From Phellopilus nigrolimitatus (Eukaryota > Basidiomycota > Agaricomycetes > Hymenochaetales > Hymenochaetaceae), in the NCBI GenBank assembly GCA_021029095.1, contig JAJOHG010000218.1:1-43622 (forward strand): a stretch of 43,622 nt of DNA, given 5' to 3'. Of the stretch, positions 28,965 through 40,712 are shown piece by piece (positions within the stretch are counted from its first letter, which is position 1; each line of letters starts with the position of its first letter). Made by a program: the position numbers and the translations under genes. The notes below the pieces were generated by a model. It searched no databases. It was given only the letters and a program-made list of their open reading frames with translations, and was not told where the DNA came from.

Positions 28965-30151
28965 CTAGAGTTTCTTGTTTCGTCCCAGATCGCCAATAGA
29001 GTTGGTGACGAAATCCGGAATAACAACTGGCGATGCTTCCGGAGACAAATCTGACTCATGGGAAATACCTGCGTTTATAAAGAAAGTAATAAGTAAAGAA
29101 GCATGAGACAGGGATATCAGCTCAAGATTTTTTTACCAGTGAGAACGAGGAGCGTGGCGACGCCTCCCTGTTTTCCAAATAAAATGTCTGTGTTGAGCCG
29201 ATCGCCAACCATAATCGTTCGCTTCGGATCAAAGTCGTGTCTGAACGCCAGGTGAGTACTGAAAATGACTACGAAAGTTGGGATTCATACTTGGCCTTGA
29301 TGCAATCCAGCATCGTCTTCCCTGGCTTACCGATGCTCACGGGATCCCTCCCCAGAGCGAAGCGCAGCGGGGCACTGATAGCACCTGCGCCGGGGAGCAG
29401 CACGCCGCCCTGGGCTGGGTACGTCGAGTCCTCGTTGGTTGCGAGGAAGAGACACGAAGGGTCCGTATTGAGCTGGATGAACGCCTTGCTGAGCTTCGTG
29501 TAATTGATCGCGGTGTCGAGTCCACAGAGAACGGCGGCGACGGAAGAATCGAGAGTGTGAGAGGACGGGGAGAACGGTTCAAGGGTATTATCAGCAGGGT
29601 CCTGAATAATATACATTAGTGCGCGACAGACGTTCAGAGATGGAAAGGACGCACTGTTCCACCGATGAAGTTGACGCCTTCGTTACGCAGCTCCTCCTCG
29701 AGACCCGCCATGCCAATCACAAACACCTTCTTCTCTTTGGGTAGCTTCACGACTGTGGAGAGGTAAACAGCGGAGGCATAGGCTGAGCCAAAGATCTCAT
29801 CCTACGCGGCATTTGAGCGACGTCAGACGAGCGAAATCGATGAGTGCACGTACAATATGAGCCTCGATGCCGAGCTTATCAAATTTCTTCTTGTAGCTTG
29901 CGCGGGATAGAGTAGCATTATTGGTCACAAATATGATGCTCTTCTCTTGACCATAGTCAGAAGAGCGCACTCGAACGCGACATACACGATGACAGACTTT
30001 TTGATCGTAGGAGCTGAAGAACCTCCAGTGCCCCGTCAATAAGATGGGTACCGCGCCATAAAACGCCGTCGCAGTCGAACAGCCAAGTATCGTATTTGTC
30101 TAGAAGTTGCTCGTAGTCGCTAGCTGTAGACAGCCGTTGTGCGGTGCTCAT
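28965..30151 (-). CDS. 4-nitrophenylphosphatase-type HAD phosphatase (Pho13/PGP family)
   Basis: Predicted 303 residues from six exons: 30151-29998, 29945-29854, 29801-29655, 29601-29291, 29240-29137, 29068-28965. HAD motif I is LFDCDGVLW with nucleophile Asp26 and Asp28; motif II is FVTNNAT; motif IV is [13 protein letters not shown]. Cap-domain residues include [15 protein letters not shown], and the C-terminus [14 protein letters not shown] is typical of the 2-phosphoglycolate/p-nitrophenyl phosphatase family. The likely role is metabolite-repair dephosphorylation of 2-phosphoglycolate-like side products in the cytosol, from family knowledge. Intron 1 uses an AAG acceptor and a GTCTGT donor. 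An in-frame upstream ATG at 30238 would add 29 Arg/Ala-rich residues resembling a mitochondrial presequence; I keep the ATG at 30151 because MSTAQ directly precedes conserved sequence. Confidence 0.9.
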
Positions 30152-30613
30152 CGCCGCGATCGTCGTGGCCGTTCGTGTCAATCCCTTCACGCGGCGGGCC
30201 GGCGGACTTGCAGCGGCGTTCTTCAGATGCCTGTTCAACGTGACTGGCGTCGTTCACTGGCACGCATAATTAATAATTGGAGTTGTTGGCCAACTTGAAC
30301 TTGAAGGTGGTAGTCTGCAGAATTTCATCTTGAAGCAAGGGAGAGTCGTCATCGAACCGAACTTCGAATATCCATTCCGGCCGAAAAAAACACTCTCCAC
30401 GTTTTCTTAAATTTTATCGAAGTAAAATAGACAGCATGAACGTTTTGTGTGGCTGGCAGTTGTCCTGCGGGAAATTCCGAAACCGTCATCGCTGCCACGC
30501 TGGCTATACATCTGCCACCCACGACTAGAGTCTCTTGAATCTCCTGTCTTTCCCCCTCCTTCAGTCCCCGTTTCAACGGCTCTTTCACGCGTTAAATCTT
30601 CAAAATATTCGAG
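30152..30613. promoter_or_regulatory. Divergent promoter region between HAD phosphatase and PBDC1
   Basis: 462 nt between two head-to-head starts (30151 minus, 30614 plus), so a shared bidirectional promoter is likely. No coding sequence beyond the possible 5' extension of the phosphatase. No specific elements assigned. Confidence 0.5.
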
Positions 30614-31642
30614 ATGACCACTCAATTCGATCCTAATACAGCACAGAACGCGGTCGAGGTGCGTGCAACGCGATCTATAATTTTTGTTTGCGTGCTGATC
30701 GTCTGCGGTGCTATGAAGATCGAGAAACAGTCAGTGCTTCTTCGTCAACGAACAGTCCTGAAGCCTTATATTCATGACGCGTGTGGATAAAAGATTTGCT
30801 GTAAAAGCTGTTGAACATGCGCAGGTGCGTGGCAACGGAATCTCCGGACAACCCTCAACGTAATTTACTTAATTCTCATCAGGTTTACTGGAACCTCCTC
30901 GAAAAGGTGAAGCCGACAGAGCTGCGCCTGACAAAGTGAGTCTTTGCGTATAACACGACACGAATGTGTTGAAATCACCGAGCCAACACTCACGACTATG
31001 CCATGCCACCCTCGACGCCAGGATCGACGATGAGATTTTCGAGGACCTCTCGGCCAAGTTCCCTGAGCTCGTGGAGCCGCCATACGATGGCCTGATCAAG
31101 CTTGACGAGGAAGTGATGAAGAGCAGCGAAGGCAAGAAGCGCTGGCGCGAGTTCATCGAGGCGTACAAGGACAAGGTCAAGGACTACAACTTCGGCTCAC
31201 TCATACGCATGGATTGCAAGGACGAATATGGTGAGAGGAATACGATTTTTGGTGTGTGCCAAATTCTTGTCTTCTTCGCCCGACTTGCTAACGCTTTTCG
31301 ACGAAACAAAAGTAACCCGAATGCAGGTGAGTATTAAAGCATATGATAAGAATGGCCTAAATTTCTACTAAGAATCTTTTCTTCCTTACCCACCGAAATT
31401 CATAAAGTTCTGCGCTTTCGAAGTAAGTTACCATCCATACTATCGCATCTTACTTCGCGAAGTCATTTCTATCGTGCAATACTCGTCATTCATCATCGTC
31501 ACAGATCGCGCGTAACCGCCTAGGGCTTAATGACGACGCGCATGAGCTTGCGATCCGTGAGGCGGAGAAGGAACGCAAGCAGAAGGAGAAGGAGCGTTTG
31601 GAGGCGGAGAAGGCAAAGAAAGGCAAAGCAAAGCGGTCATAG
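30614..31642 (+). CDS. PBDC1-family protein (DUF757), with two microexons
   Basis: Predicted 164 residues, matching the conserved eukaryotic PBDC1 family almost end to end. Exons: 30614-30658, 30883-30935, 31022-31251, 31313-31326 (14 nt), 31408-31422 (15 nt), 31505-31642. Family anchors: YWNLLEKVKPTELRLTKIDD, KKRWREFIEAYKDKVKDYNFG with LIRMDC, NTIF, VTRMQFCAFEIARNR. The two microexons encode VTRMQ and FCAFE, which bridge NTIF to IARNR exactly as in other species, so they are real despite their size. The tail is a Lys/Glu-rich helix ending KGKAKRS. The original name (polysaccharide biosynthesis domain) is from a sequence label; family work links PBDC1 to Hsp70-related chaperoning, which this sequence cannot test. 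The first intron (224 nt) is long for this locus and contains a second donor-like copy. Confidence 0.92.
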
Positions 31643-32143
31643 CGGCTGACCAACGACTAGCGGTATTGAGATGGTACTGCCGAGAATGAGGCCATATTGC
31701 AGCTCGAACGATGCCGGATGAAAGAAGACGCAGTCTCGAATTTTGGACAGGCGATTGTAACTCAAGAACTGAACTGCGTGTATTTTTATGTGTTATTTGT
31801 CACTGGTTCGCATGACAAACTCGGATAGTAGGAGGTGTTGAAGAGGAAGTCCAGCATCAACAACATCAACAATGGAAAATAAATTCCACATAAAAACTCG
31901 TTATACGGCCTGAGGATAGCAGGATACGACTGGTCTATATACAAGAAACCGGTGAGTCAAGAGCAACGCGCTTACGTCAGACGCCGAACCATTCGAACGG
32001 CCGGATCTTCCAGCTATCCATATCGATGCATACTTCCGCCACTCCATTTGTCGGGCCAGTCCGTATCGTATCGCTAAACCTCGAGTTGTGCAACTCACCC
32101 ACAAGTGAATCTCCAACCTTCGAGACACAAACTTGAAAGCATC
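31643..32143. other. Intergenic between PBDC1 and SDR gene
   Basis: PBDC1 3' UTR and the promoter of the following dehydrogenase. No gene or repeat stands out. Confidence 0.5.
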
Positions 32144-33383
32144 ATGACTGACAAATTTAATATTCTTCGATCGACGTCGTCTTCGCAAAAGGTATGGTTT
32201 ATCACTGGTGCGTCTTCTCTTATTCGTGGCTATATGCACGAGAGAAAGGAAATATGGACGTGCTGACGGAGAACATAAAACACGTCGCACCGTTCAACCA
32301 TCCCTTCTTGACAGGCACGTCCTCTGGCCTCGGGCGCGAGTTGGTTCTCGCTGCCCTCGCGCGCGGAGACAAAGTTATCGCGACGGCCCGCACGCTTTCA
32401 AATATTACGGAACTCAAGGCCGAAAACAAGGAGGCGTGTCATATCATGCCTCTAGACGTGACTGCGGATTTCGCCAACGTGCAGAAGACCGCGGAGGAGG
32501 CGATCGGCGTGTGGGGACACGTCGACGTCGTGGTGAACAATGCAGGAATTGGTATCCTTGCACACTTCGAGGAGCTTGGGTGATTCTTCAAGAAATGAGT
32601 CATAGTGTTTGTTATTGACAGTTAAAACGTAGGTATGACGGCGCGCTGGCGCAGATGAAGACGAATTACCTCGGGCCATTGAACGTTACAAATGCGTTTC
32701 TGCCGCACATGCGTGCGCGCCGTGAGGGCACACTCGTCTTTATAGGCAGCCGTTCCGCCTGGCTTTCTGGCAACCCTGTAAGTATTTCTTATTTGGGTAC
32801 TGCTTCTAAATAACCTTTGAATAAACTCACCATACATGAAATAGATGACGGGAGGCTACTGTGCATCGAAGGCAGCACTTAACGGTATGGGAGATTGAGT
32901 CACAAATTCGGATTCTATGAATTAAATTGAGATTTTTTATGTTTCTCAGCTGCAGCAGACAACATCGCCGCTGAGGTCGCACCTTTTGGGATCCGAGTGC
33001 TCAATGCGCTGCCGGGAGGCCTGCGTACACAAAACCGAGAGAGTATCCTACGCATCTCACCTTCGATTTCGAAAAGCATATCGGACTATGAACCTGTGCG
33101 GAAGCGCATGACGGAGTGGCTCACTGCACAAATGGGCAAAGAGACGGGAGACCCCGCAAAAACAGCCCTTGTTATAGTCGATATTGTGAGAGGGGAGGGT
33201 TTTACTGTGTCAAGTTCTCACCACCTCGACGGGGGCGACGACGCGAAGGAAAACGGAAAGACAATATGGCCATCGATGCTGGCGCTTGGTGAAGATGCAG
33301 AGACGGATATTCGCAATAAATGTTTGCAGGTTCTACGTAACTTGGATGAATGGAAGGACATTTCTCGATCTATCATGTTTTAG
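32144..33383 (+). CDS. Short-chain dehydrogenase/reductase (classical SDR)
   Basis: Predicted 315-residue NAD(P)-dependent oxidoreductase. Exons: 32144-32207, 32315-32579, 32633-32777, 32845-32884, 32950-33383. Rossmann motif TGTSSGLG at 21-28, NNAGIG at 96-101, catalytic Ser in IGSRSAW (S149 or S151) and YCASK (Y163, K167), so the catalytic triad is complete. Arg in the position after the second beta strand (TARTLSNI) suggests NADP preference. The C-terminal part (GGLRTQNRES, YEPVRKRM, GDPAKTALVIVDIV) matches the fungal group of SDRs often annotated as retinol dehydrogenase- or oxidoreductase-like. The physiological substrate is unknown. The neighbour at 34019-36117 is a P450 on the opposite strand, convergent with it, which alone is not enough to claim a shared pathway. 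Confidence 0.9.
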
Positions 33384-34018
33384 ATCCATGTAAGAAGCAC
33401 TTGTGATATAGATACGAAAACTCGTTTTTGTAGATTTACGGTTTACTGGATGTTGGATAGATGGAAATCAGGTATTAATGCACTTCAAGATGTCTGCGGG
33501 ATCAAAACTGAGCCCGAACAAAACACATATGAAGTGCCCAACACCCTCCCTATCGAAGTTACGATGACCCATCTAAGCGTCTACCAACGAACTTAATTCC
33601 TACTCGTATTATCGCAGAATGGAGAGCTCAACTGATGCATTACCAGAAGGTTTTAAATGAAGCATCTGTATTGTAAGCGTCCTAAAAACTGCCTGTTCTT
33701 TTCAATACGCGTGGATAGTCAAAAACTCAAATCTGATCGACGTCAAGATCGGCATCACTGCCAAGTCAAGCCACAATCACTGCTTAACTCCTCTTGAAAA
33801 ATCCTTGTCACAAATGCCCGTACTTGACTGAATGCTTAAGTCTTTTTTTTTTTTTGATATAATAACTATAATCGAATTAATACTTTCACTTGAGATCTCT
33901 AATTTAAACTATACATCTAGCAATAATTGACTCGATTTATGCCCGTAATACTAGAGTTTTCTATTAATAAAATTGAAACGTACTCCTTTCGGTTTTTGAG
34001 TATATGCGCTAGACTGGC
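33384..34018. other. Convergent intergenic region, AT-rich
   Basis: Between the SDR stop (33383) and the P450 stop (34019), which face each other. AT-rich with a T-run near 33842-33855. It only shares a few tens of diverged bases next to the P450 stop with the corresponding side of the second P450 copy. Confidence 0.5.
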
Positions 34019-36117
34019 TTACTCCATCCCTAGAACCTTTGCGACATTTGCGTGACGAGGAGCAAGCTGGATTTTGAACGGCATCGGCGAACGTCCAGAT
34101 AGCCCGTCGTATTCCATCAGGTCGATCGGTTCACCGGGCACCTCGTGCATGTTGAACGCCCAGAGCATGCGCGAGATCGTCAGCCAGATTTCGCGCTCCG
34201 CGACGATCATCCCGGGGCAGATTCGACGACTGGGGGATTCAAATCTGTCAGATTACTCATGTCCGATTTTAAAAATAGTTCGCAAGACTTACCCTGCTCC
34301 GAACATCCAGTTGTCGCGCTCGTAAGCGTTCGGCAGGTTGGCAGACTCCGTGTTGTTGGTACGATCGTTAATATATCTCTCGGGCTACAGTATCGAAAAG
34401 AGAAGTGAGCATAAGCATCTTAGAATAAAACGCTGCTGTCCTTACGTTGAACTTGTGCGGCTCTGGGTGACGTTCAGGGTTGTGGTGCATCGAATACGTG
34501 TTGAGCACCAGTACGGTGTCTTTCGGGATATACTGGCCCTTATAAACGATGTCCTCCGAAGCGACATGCGGCGTGCCGAGCCAGAAAGGGTTGTGGACTC
34601 GTTCGACTTCCTTGACGATCGCCTTGAATCGTCTATGTCAGCTACTTGCGCGTATCAATATGCGAATGGAATTGCGCACATGGCAATACGGGAGATCCTT
34701 CTCGTCCTCTATGGTGGGCAGACGGTCGCGGCCGACGACGCGGTCGAGTTCTTCCTGTGCCTTCTTCTGAATCTCGGGATATGCTGGAATGAGAGCGGAG
34801 AACCACTGCATGATCGAAGCGGTCTGTACCCAAACAAATCAGCGAGTGTGGGCGTAGAGAACAATATTAGTGTCGCTTACCGTCTCAACACCACCAATCA
34901 TGAACGCGGAAGCGAGAATCGCCATGTCGAGGTCATCGAGATTCTCGGATTCGCGTGAAAGGATCATCGTCTTGGCCAAGCAGTCTGGCACGTCTTCGCC
35001 AGCATTCATCCGGGCCTCGATGCTCTTGATCAACCCGCCGTAGGTGTCGACGAGCCCCTGGTGGAGCTTCTTGCCTCGTGCTTGCAATGGAGTCGTGAAC
35101 CATTGCAACGGCGTGATGAAGTCGACGAGGTTCGAGACGGGGCCCGTGCAGTTCCTGGAATCGACGTCAATTAATTATTTGACTGTCTCGGACAAAAAGA
35201 CAAATCCACTTACATGAACTCGCGGGACAGCTTGAGTGCTTGGGAAACTAACGGATCTTGGACGCTCTCCGTGCGGGAGGCGAAAGCGATCGTAAGCATG
35301 TTGTTCAGAGAGCAGCGACCGGCGTGAGGTTGCGGGTTGATTGCGTTGTTGCCGGCGCGGTACAGCTCCTTCAAAAGTGTAGTGGCTTCGTAATCCAGGA
35401 CCTGGGAGTAACTGTCGACGGCACGTTGGTTCAACCAGACAGAAGCGATTTTACGGTGCTTGCGCCTTGAAAGAGTACTGTGAGTCGAATGCTAATTCAT
35501 TTAGTACCGCGAAGCTTACCAGCGGTCGTTGTAGGGAGTAGCGGTGATTCCCCTTCCAACGAAGACAGTCTGCGATTTGATAAACATTTCTTTCCTCTGG
35601 AGAAAAACAGTGAGTACGGAAATAGTGAAAAGCCAATATATTAACGTACACTCGAAGTGACCACGCCGTTGGTGACAAGGAGATCCTTGGCAATCCCGGG
35701 GTCGGAGATGACCATGAAAAGCTGATTTCCAATCCAAAGAGAATACAGCGGGCCGAAGCGTTTGTACCAGAAGTCCATCATCATTTCCGGATAATGCGAA
35801 AGGAAAGGGAACGATCCTGTAGTAAGGAATTAGCCATTAGCAAATTGGAAAGTGTAAGTATAGGACTCACCGACGATCGGAAGGCCTATAGGTCCGCTGG
35901 GAATAGCGTAGCCGGCTTTGTTGTACAGCTTGCGACTGAAGACGCTGAGAGACTTGTAGCCGAAGAGTTTGGGGAGAACGTATAGGCTTGCGAAGAGGAG
36001 GATTCCGACAACAACGATGGCGTGGTTGTTAGTATCGGGAGTGACGGAGGGAGTTGGACCAGCGAGGGGGTTCAGTCTGGGCCAAGTAGAAACGGCAGGG
36101 GAAGGTTGAATAGACAT
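34019..36117 (-). CDS. Cytochrome P450 monooxygenase, intact copy
   Basis: Predicted 546 residues from nine exons: 36117-35871, 35816-35650, 35596-35520, 35465-35214, 35154-34881, 34823-34680, 34622-34446, 34384-34293, 34229-34019. An N-terminal membrane anchor (about residues 33-49, IVVVGILLFASLYVLP) holds it on the ER, followed by the proline-rich hinge SGPIGLPIVG. I-helix GGVETT, ExxR at E392/R395, the PERY meander and the heme-binding FGAGRRICPG with Cys481 are all present, so it should be active. The general type is that of basidiomycete CYP64/O-methylsterigmatocystin-oxidoreductase-like enzymes; substrate unknown. TATA box lies at 36199-36204. An inverted, frameshifted near-copy lies at 40800-42923. 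Confidence 0.93.
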
Positions 36118-36196
36118 GATCGAATGTGTAGTGAATAGTGAGCAATGAGAAGATGCCAGTGAAGAGCTGATGATAGTTGAGGATTCAAGCAGGAGG
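34025..36196 (-). repeat. Inverted repeat, left arm (P450 transcription unit)
   Basis: Aligns in inverted orientation with 40721-42890. Intron 1 and most of exons 1-4 are essentially identical between arms. Intron 4 and the flanks beyond the arm ends are clearly diverged. Confidence 0.85.
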
Positions 36197-38253
36197 GCTT
36201 TATATGAGCCCAGAAAGCAGTGAACTCCGGAGTACACACTTAAGTAAGCTATTTGAAAAAAATATATGAAAAAAGCAGAACATTTGAAAGGCATGGATTT
36301 CCATTGCAACTGAAGGTGATGTCCCCGGGTCTTCTTGCAACATGAAAAAAGCGCAAGTTTACATGGCGACCGTCGAAATGAAAAGACACTTCGCACCGCT
36401 GTAAATCGTGTCCTCGAATTGTTACTGAGCAAACGGAGTCTTACCGGGGCCTCATACCGATCAAAAGCGCGGGTACAGGCCGAAGCATTGACCATCTGCA
36501 TCTCGTAAGATTTCGAGCGCATTGAGTGCATTCGCTGACTTTGCAAATGCATAGACTTGGTGTCTGGGCACGAACCAATCAAGTGCGCGCCAGAGCCTGA
36601 GAATTACAAAAAGAAGACGCGGCTTTAAGAAATTAGATGGTGGCCGTTCATAAAAACGGTGCCCGCAATCAACGGAACTGAAATACCCCAGAAGATTCTG
36701 ATCGCCGTATATCGATATCTAAGCAGTTCAGTTTGTAGAAGTGACCACCTTTGGAATTTTGAAAATCCGAGGCCGAGGAAGGTTTGAATCTTGAGCCCGA
36801 GGGTAATTGTGCTCTTAGATCAAAGCATCCCGGAAACGTGGCTTTAGCCTTAAGCTTCGTTATTTCCTGTAAGAGCTCATAGAATTCTGCTACCTAGGTA
36901 ACGGCAGTGTAAAGGGAGGGAGCCCTCAAGGGCATGAATGGGAGACCGTACGAGTCTCGCGGCGTTTTCTCGAGCGGTTGACGTCCCAGACATGGCGATG
37001 CTCGAATATCTGTCGGATCTGTTGTTCTCGTCGTACTCGGACATAACAGTATTCCCATTCTCCGTTTGATGGGACGAATCAACAGGGGGAATGTGAGAGA
37101 CGCTGACCCATAACCGTTGCATGCACAGCTGCTTCGTGCCCGGAGCGCTCCTTGCCGAGTCCTCGGAGCGGAGCCATGAAGCCCGGAATAGTCTATAGTG
37201 CCGGGAGCGTAACAAATCGGAGTAATAGTTATGTCCATAAGACACGCTATCAGAAGACGCCGGAAGGCCACGAAGGCGAGAAAACGGCGAGTAGTTGGCC
37301 AGAAGGAGAATCTGCTGGCATTTCCCAAGAGGGAAAGATGATTACGGATGATGAGTTCGGGTATTTCCGGTTTAAGCATTCTAATGGCCAGCCACACTTG
37401 AGCTTCTTCATCAACGTCGTCGGAACCAGCTAGAACGTTAGGAGGTTCTGTCGCTACATTGTGGTTTAAGCACTGTCAGACTGAATACTCTACTAGAGCT
37501 TAAGATACTTAATTTCGTCCGAAACCTCAGAGACTCGGGGTTTGTCACTTGCTCGTTGCAGCACGACGATGGACAACCCCGTCATTCGTGCGGAGACATG
37601 ATTCTGTAGACTCCCACCCTTGTGGGATTGCGCAAGAATGTATCCCGAGCGCATCTGAAACCTTTGACGTAGCTAATAACCGCTTGACTGGCGTGCAATG
37701 GGGGTGGCTTGGCCCTTGTATTCATCTCAACCATTCTCACTCACTTACCTACCCACTTATTATGGCTGTCGTGATACAAAAAATGACCTACTATACCGTA
37801 AGAGTGAGACGCCTTGGAACTCAAGGAACAATACGAGGGGAGGATAGCTAAAGTAGTGAAGGTCGAAATCGAGGGTGGATGTCTACGTGTCTAAATCAAT
37901 TGTTTCGACATTCAACCATATCTTGTACAAATATATTTAATACAATTTGATATTATGGACTTCGCGAAGCATGTTTTCGACGAGGTCAGCAACCAAGGGG
38001 CATTGTTGTGAGAGTGCGAAACGAATCGACAATATTGTGTAGTCAGGAAGATATCCCCGTTAAAGCTGCAAAATAATCACAGATTTAACTGACACGTCGG
38101 ACTATCAAAGAAGACGACCCACGATTAACTTCGTCTTCATGTTCCGCCAGAGTCAGGAGAGCGAACCCATTGGAGGAAAACGTGCGAGGACCAGGGGACT
38201 AGACAGCAGTTATTGGTGAGGATCCGTTCTAGAGCGTCCGGGCTTCAAGCGCG
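36118..38253. other. Intergenic 2.1 kb between P450 and HPP gene
   Basis: The first 250 nt next to the P450 hold its promoter, which is related to but diverged from the promoter of the second copy. Further right, about 36894-37480 on minus has an open frame starting near TEPPNVLAGSDDVDEEAQVW, whose first 40 residues look protein-like before becoming random. I treat it as a possible decayed gene fragment. Nothing else is recognisable. Confidence 0.45.
36199..36204 (-). promoter_or_regulatory. TATA box of the intact P450
   Basis: TATAAA on the minus strand, about 80-90 nt upstream of the ATG at 36117. The frameshifted copy has TATAAA at the same distance (40713-40718). The high identity of the two copies begins just downstream of this box. 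Confidence 0.7.
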
Positions 38254-39023
38254 CTATTCAGCCAGCTCGCCGGATTCAATTTTATTCTCCTTAGCTTCGA
38301 TCGCACCCTCATTCGACTTCGCCGGGATGGCAGCGGAAAGCGGGGACGGTGCACATGGCGATATCCAAAAAACAGGATACCTCCGCTGAATATTGTTGAT
38401 CAAGAGTGCCACGACGAGAACGAGCATACTCGAGAGCAGGACAACCGGAAGATAGTACCAACTAATGGCCCACACCTCGTCGTTTACGGCGACCAAAAGC
38501 GCAGTGGCACCGGCAGGAGGATGCGTCGTCGCAGTCATCTGCATAGCGACGATGGCGAGGGACGTGGACAACGAGCCGGCGAGCCACCTCAACGATTCAA
38601 AGTGGGACGAAAGGCTGAAGAGTTTTGTGATGCAGAGACCGATGAGGGCAGAGATGAAGTGGCCTCCGACGAGAGCACGGGGCTGGGCGAGCGGTGCCTC
38701 AATAGCGCCGTAGCATAAGACGGCAGAAGCACCCTGAGTGTGATTTAAGTCAGTCTAAGGGTCACCCGCCTCGCGTACGAGACTCAGCGCGGGCGACTCA
38801 CGTAGCTGGCAATAATAGACGGTACCTTTCGGCCGATGAAGTACTGAGCGTGCCCGAAAACGGCCTGTAGGATAGAAAGGCCAGCGAATGCGCCGACGAA
38901 AGACCAGAACCAGACGACATATTCCGGTCTTTTCTGGGGCGGGCTTCTACGGTGGCCTAACCAGTGAGAAAACCAGACCGGCAGACTAGCCAGACGACTC
39001 GGAGGACTCGGGCTTCCGCTCAT
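38254..39023 (-). CDS. HPP-family integral membrane protein
   Basis: Predicted 233 residues from exons 39023-38802 and 38733-38254 (donor GTGAGT, acceptor CAG). It contains the family-defining His-Pro-Pro in TTHPPAGATAL (H145-P146-P147), and GASAVLCYGAIEAPLAQPR with GGHFISALIGLCI. There are about four to five hydrophobic segments: FVGAFAGLSILQAVF, HFISALIGLCI, LSTSLAIVAMQM, YLPVVLLSSMLVLVVALLI. A conserved NNIQRRYPVFW follows the last one. Cyanobacterial and chloroplast HPP proteins transport nitrite; the fungal role is not established. The N-terminal ATG at 39023 (MSGSPSPPSRLAS) is the first in frame. A broken relative lies at the right edge of the window (43371-43622). Confidence 0.88.
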
Positions 39024-40001
39024 GAGTGTAGCTAGAGCTATATTCGAACGAACCTCGCTCTGTATGGATTGCCAAAGAGCCAAGCAGTTTCCTGCGGTGT
39101 AATGCAGCGTCTGTATTCGGGGACTGGATTGAGCGCGAACACGAGCTATTCCATCGGACTCAGGTGGCAAATTTTACGATTCGGCTGAATAAAGGCAAAG
39201 ACCTGCCAAAATGAGAGATCACGTGCCAAAGACGTTCGTCGCAATTGGGACAGCACATCGCCTAATTCGGGACTCACCCAGACCCAAGGAAATGCCGTCA
39301 CAACGAACGACAACGAATTCTGTATCCACCTACGAGCGTAACCAACGTGTTTAGGTCTTGAGCAGTGGTCGTATCGACTGCTCATCCGCTCGAACCCACA
39401 TCTGGTCGTGCGGTGATTGTTCTGCTTGTTCTGCCGAGGTGCGCTCGGGTTTTGCCAAGTCTTGCGCTTTCCTGGAGCTCGTAACGCCTACACTCAAATT
39501 TGAAAACCCAAAAGACCATATAACTCGTACGTACTCAAAGTTATAACCAACAGATTGCGAATGGACTCATTTGCTTTAGCGAATACCTTCGTTCTGGGGT
39601 TAATAGCTTCAATCACTTTCGTGAGTCTTCCGCGCCGTCCTTTAATTTCCTATACCCGCACAGCATTTTCTGGACAGCCTTATTCTTGGATATTTGGTAA
39701 TGGCCCCGATTTGTTACGCTTTCAATACTTCAACCTATTGTGAGCGAGCGCAATAAGCAGGGGCGAGATGTCCGGTCCGAGGAGCGCCGACTTTGACGAC
39801 AAACCGCTACACTGGCTGGGGCTCATCTTTTTCCCACATTCCGACGAAGGACAGATTCACAAAGCAGCTCGAGCATATTGTTTTTCCGAGTACAGCAGCA
39901 AGGACTATCAGCAATAGGGGGCTCAGCAAGTGCTCGGACTTCGCCATGTGCTCGAGATGATACGACGGGTCTCGTGCGGTCTCTCATCCAATTATTCGTT
40001 A

Positions 40002-40027
40002 AGGGCTGCATTTTTTTCTGCAGCCTT
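40002..40027. other. Short hairpin with T-rich loop
   Basis: GGCTGCA, then a run of T ending in C, then TGCAGCC: a perfect 7-bp stem extended by imperfect pairing of AAG and TTT. No gene is close enough to give it a clear role. Confidence 0.6.
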
Positions 40028-40712
40028 TAGGCTCTCCAAGTCTATGGATTTATATTGAAAACGCGAAACATGCTTCCAAATCGCGTGATTGATGTAGATG
40101 GGACTTACATAAGGGAGTGCAGCTACCCTCGGCTCAAGATTCAATCCTCGGTCGTCCTCCAAGATCTCGAAGCTCTGCAGGAGAATTGCGTCTACTGACT
40201 ACTAAAGGGTCAAAATACTAATTACAATGATGCGAAACTTATGGGGTTTTCCGATTTCACTGATTGGAGGATACCATCTTTCTGAGCGGTCACCAATGAA
40301 ATTCTTAAATCCGCGCCTTTTTTCTGCTTTCGAGCACTCACTTGCGCTGATTGGCTCGGGCCAAACAACCAAAAATATGTTTGCAAAGTTAGTTAATGCA
40401 GTCTATTCATTACGACATGCATACGAGCTGGTGATTGGCCTGAATCCGCCGAAGTGGCTCGGGACCTCGCTCATGATGAAACTTCGGTCAGTCTACGGGA
40501 TCGTTCAACGATAGCTCAAGCCCGCCACTTTGACACGGCGCGCCGTGTTATTCCGTTCAAATGGTCGCCATCCAAATTTTCAATTTTTTTTTTCGGTTCC
40601 CTTAGCAGATCCAGGCACAAGGGCTTTATTTTTCAAACAGCCGCCATTGAAATCCATGTTTACCAAATGTCATTTTTATTATTCTCTACCGACTTCACTG
40701 CCTTCCTGCCCG

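Noticed and set aside
30659..30882. Possible C/D snoRNA in PBDC1 intron 1 (ATGAAGA and CTGA present)
   Set aside because: Boxes are about 45 nt apart, too close, and the sequence next to CTGA does not match rRNA that I recognise.
32144..36117. SDR and P450 as part of a secondary-metabolite cluster
   Set aside because: Only two oxidoreductases on opposite strands, no core synthase, transporter or regulator nearby; the other neighbours are housekeeping genes.
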